From assembly GCA_018830205.1 (NCBI GenBank), contig JAHJSX010000120.1, positions 1 through 24,191 on the forward strand: a stretch of DNA of 24,191 nt, in the 5' to 3' direction. Positions 22,806 to 24,191 of this stretch are shown here, piece by piece; within the stretch, counting starts at the first letter, position 1; each line of letters begins with the position of its first letter. The DNA comes from an archaeon (GTDB lineage: Archaea; Hydrothermarchaeota; Hydrothermarchaeia; Hydrothermarchaeales; Hydrothermarchaeaceae). Both the position numbers and the translations under genes were made by a program. A model generated the notes under the pieces. The model worked only from the letters and a program-made list of their open reading frames with translations. It did no database searches and was not told the origin of the DNA.

Positions 22806-23186
22806 ATGGTTAAAGTAAAAGACATGATGAAAACAGATATCGTCTCCGTGCAGGACAGCGCGCCGGCCATGGAAGCCGCAGTCGTTATGATGGAAAATAG
22901 GGTCAGCAGCGTTGTTGTTAAAAATGGAGAGGAGACTATTGGAATAATCACTGACAAGGATTTCGTTCATCTTGCTTCACTTGGGGGAAATCCAAGAGGG
23001 GTGACCAGCCATATGAGTACAGACCTTGTGACAATAGCACCGGGGGCAGACCTCAAGGAAGCCTTGGATTTGATGAAAGAAAAAGATGTGAGGCATCTTC
23101 TAGTCAAGGAAGAAGGGAAGATAATAGGCATCCTCTCCACAAAGGACATCAATCACAGCCTTGCAAGTATTCTGGCAAGTATTTAA
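22806..23186 (+). CDS. CBS-domain pair (Bateman module) protein
   Basis: This 126-residue protein consists of two CBS domains and nothing else: CBS1 at about 1-60 (VKDMMKTDIVSVQDSAPAMEA, ending IGIITDKDFV) and CBS2 at about 66-123 (VTSHMSTDLVTIAPGADLKEA, ending IGILSTKDI). Such pairs bind adenine nucleotides or S-adenosylmethionine in the cleft and act as energy or ligand sensors for partner proteins. The partner is unknown, and no target enzyme is fused or obviously linked; the PGI operon upstream is the nearest. ATG 22806 is supported by AGAGGG 8 bases upstream. Confidence 0.92.
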   Translation: MVKVKDMMKTDIVSVQDSAPAMEAAVVMMENRVSSVVVKNGEETIGIITDKDFVHLASLGGNPRGVTSHMSTDLVTIAPGADLKEALDLMKEKDVRHLLVKEEGKIIGILSTKDINHSLASILASI

Positions 23187-23225
23187 TAACCTGAGCGGAA
23201 TTATTCAATTTTAGGAGATTATAAA

Positions 23226-23558
23226 GTGATAGTTTTTCCTATATTTACTGAAAAATTACATTTTGTAATGATGGGGTATGCGCTATTATTATCAATTATT
23301 TCTTATTTATTTTTAAGAAGATATAACTTATTACCCTTCAGTAAAAAGCATTTTTTAATTATTTGGGCTTTTATTGTTGTTTTTATTTTTTTAGCTACTT
23401 TCCTTACCAACAACCTATTACCAACGGGTTTATTCAGAGAGACCAACAATTTTACAAATTTTGTTTATATCTCCTATGGGGGTTTTGGTTTATATGTCAA
23501 GAGTTTTTTAGCATCGTTTCTTACCTTGTCCACCTTCTACTGGATAAGATATAGTTAA
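23226..23558 (+). CDS. Small AT-rich integral membrane protein, unknown
   Basis: I do not recognise this 110-residue protein. It has three likely membrane segments at about 13-30 (FVMMGYALLLSIISYLFL), 42-61 (HFLIIWAFIVVFIFLATFL) and 80-103, with basic residues RRYNLLPFSKK between the first two. The start is GTG 23226 with GGAG about 10 bases upstream. Base composition and codon use (many TTT, ATT and TTA) are much more AT-rich than the genes on either side, which suggests recent acquisition. A second short hydrophobic frame follows at 23572 and may be a partner or a frameshifted continuation. Confidence 0.6.
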   Translation: MIVFPIFTEKLHFVMMGYALLLSIISYLFLRRYNLLPFSKKHFLIIWAFIVVFIFLATFLTNNLLPTGLFRETNNFTNFVYISYGGFGLYVKSFLASFLTLSTFYWIRYS

Positions 23559-23571
23559 AAATGGTGACCCT

Positions 23572-23694
23572 TTGATTTGGGATTTTACGTTAATACTGCT
23601 ATTTTATGCAATATTGGTAGACGTGATAGTGGATATTAATGGTTTATTGTTATTACTGGATTCGATGAACTCACTTAATCCGCCATTGCAATAG
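23572..23694 (+). CDS. Candidate 40-residue membrane protein
   Basis: A TTG start at 23572, preceded by GGTGA 4 bases upstream, opens a 40-codon frame that begins MIWDFTLILLFYAILVDVIV and continues through DINGLLLLLDSMNSLNPPLQ to TAG. It has one strong membrane helix and a second hydrophobic stretch. It is in the +1 frame relative to the upstream membrane gene and begins 13 bases after its stop, in the same AT-rich patch. It could be a coupled small protein, the tail of that gene split by a frameshift, or chance. It is not similar to anything I recognise. Confidence 0.35.
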   Translation: MIWDFTLILLFYAILVDVIVDINGLLLLLDSMNSLNPPLQ

Positions 23695-23713
23695 TAATCA
23701 CCCAGATGTTTCT

Positions 23714-23727
23714 CGGGTCATGACCCG
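23714..23727. promoter_or_regulatory. Perfect GC-rich palindrome upstream of the RpoM-like gene
   Basis: CGGGTCATGACCCG is a perfect 14-base palindrome at the edge of the AT-rich patch, 59 bases before the TTG start of the zinc-ribbon gene. It could be an operator or a hairpin ending the upstream membrane-gene transcript. No loop is present, which favours a protein site over an RNA stem. Confidence 0.4.
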
Positions 23728-23786
23728 CCGATATGTTTACAGACGTTATGCTTGGCGTTAGAAACATAAAATCAGGGGGATATTAT

Positions 23787-24041
23787 TTGGAGTTCTGTTC
23801 TTCTTGCAAGGGCCTGATGGTCCCAAAAAACAGCAAAAAAGGCATTACATTAGTCTGCGGCAAGTGTGGACACGAGCTTAAGAAGTTCACAGCCACAAAG
23901 TACAAAATTAAAGAGAGCGTCGACCGGAAACGTAGAGATATTGCCATAATTGAAGAAGAAAAGAAAAAGACTACCCCTGATGAGAGGAGATACGTCAATG
24001 ACCTTTACGGGACTGAGACGTACATCGGTTCTGAAGAATAG
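23787..24041 (+). CDS. RpoM/TFS-like protein with only the N-terminal zinc ribbon
   Basis: From TTG 23787 the protein is 84 residues, starting MEFCSSCKGLMVPKNS and continuing to CGKCGHEL: an N-terminal zinc ribbon with CxxC...CxxC as in archaeal TFS and Rpb9. TFS is usually about 105-110 residues with a second C-terminal ribbon carrying the acidic pair that stimulates RNA cleavage. That ribbon is absent here; instead there is a charged helix (about 42-65) and the end TPDERRYVNDLYGTE. It therefore could bind RNA polymerase like the Rpb9 N-domain but should not support cleavage. I choose TTG because GGGGGA lies about 8 bases upstream and it gives the standard N-terminus; ATG 23733 would add 18 unrelated residues. 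It overlaps the convergent ilvD end by 47 bases. Confidence 0.78.
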   Translation: MEFCSSCKGLMVPKNSKKGITLVCGKCGHELKKFTATKYKIKESVDRKRRDIAIIEEEKKKTTPDERRYVNDLYGTETYIGSEE

Positions 24042-24191
24042 CCCCATCGCTAGCAGAGCCGACTGACTCTCGGTATTTTGATAGTATGCTTGTTGGTTCT
24101 GTGTCTTTTTTCATGTCTTCTGCTTCCCTTTTGTTCAATTCGTCATTAGATACTGCAATGTCGAGCTTTCTTTGCGGGATGTCTATCTCTA
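23995..24191 (-). CDS. ilvD: Dihydroxy-acid dehydratase IlvD, C-terminal end (partial)
   Basis: The minus strand from the right edge encodes 64 residues of the C-terminus of IlvD, the [Fe-S] dehydratase of branched-chain amino-acid synthesis. Recognisable parts are EIDIPQRKLDIAVSNDELN followed later by ILSKYRESVGSASDGAIL, which match the conserved end of the IlvD/Edd family. The conserved region normally ends at about GAIL; here 11 more residues (QNRCTSQSRKGH region) precede the TGA at 23995-23997, which produces the overlap with the convergent zinc-ribbon gene. The frame has no start codon inside the window and continues beyond it. Identity is inferred from the short conserved block only; the related 6-phosphogluconate dehydratase is less likely. 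Confidence 0.8.
   Translation of the reverse strand, partial: EIDIPQRKLDIAVSNDELNKREAEDMKKDTEPTSILSKYRESVGSASDGAILQNRCTSQSRKGH

Noticed and set aside
1..24191. tRNA, rRNA, insertion sequence or phage integration site
   Set aside because: I found no cloverleaf-like sequence, no transposase-like protein and no long inverted or direct repeats flanking any segment.

Overview
The window looks like a chromosomal segment of an archaeon, probably a euryarchaeal lineage that makes coenzyme F420. The evidence is four subunits of an A-type ATP synthase (F, A, B, D), an archaeal D-aminoacyl-tRNA deacylase (DtdA), ribosomal protein eL33 (L35Ae), an RpoM/TFS-type zinc-ribbon protein, the F420 enzyme CofC, a creatininase-family protein of the ArfB type, and archaeal TATA boxes upstream of genes with Shine-Dalgarno (SD) or leaderless starts. 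I cannot fix the genus from sequence alone. Coding density is very high and no gap exceeds 300 bases. I see no rRNA, tRNA, CRISPR array or insertion sequence.

Layout, left to right. (1) 33-464: a CcmE haem chaperone of the Cys type, tail to tail with a DUF362/ferredoxin protein. (2) 1593-4380: a membrane histidine kinase (PAS-PAS-GAF-HisKA-HATPase) followed by a receiver-only response regulator. (3) 4393-9829: a sugar-nucleotidyltransferase with a beta-helix tail, an HtrA-like protease, CofC, a beta-CASP metallo-hydrolase and DtdA with a long C-terminal extension. (4) 9894-14072: atpF-atpA-atpB-atpD behind their own TATA box. (5) 14076-17170, minus strand: an iron module of feoB, a DtxR-FeoA fusion and a second short DtxR, with two abutting palindromic operators directly after the feoB TATA box. 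(6) 17192-18389, minus: eL33 with a very long Lys/Ala/Pro tail, and the creatininase-family gene 1 base behind it. (7) 18474-19960, minus: a thioredoxin-reductase-like flavoprotein, a glutaredoxin-like protein and a small coiled-coil protein. (8) 20114-22751: a ROK sugar kinase and a phosphoglucose isomerase in one operon, then a CBS-pair protein. (9) 23170-23700: an AT-rich patch with one or two small membrane proteins, then a single-ribbon RpoM-like protein and, entering from the right edge on the minus strand, the C-terminus of dihydroxy-acid dehydratase (IlvD).

How the genes work together. The clearest unit is the iron module: FeoB imports Fe(II), and the two DtxR proteins encoded downstream probably repress the operon through the twin palindromes, giving feedback control. 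The ROK kinase and PGI would take glucose to fructose-6-phosphate. CofC and the ArfB-like protein both point to F420 synthesis, and the reductase lacking the usual NADPH motif may be an F420-linked or otherwise unusual thiol reductase.

The most unusual items are the histone-H1-like tail on eL33, the twin iron-box-like operators with paired DtxR regulators, the DtdA extension with a motif like one in tRNase Z, and the single-ribbon RpoM-like protein. I did not find a convincing multi-gene defence or other wholly new system.
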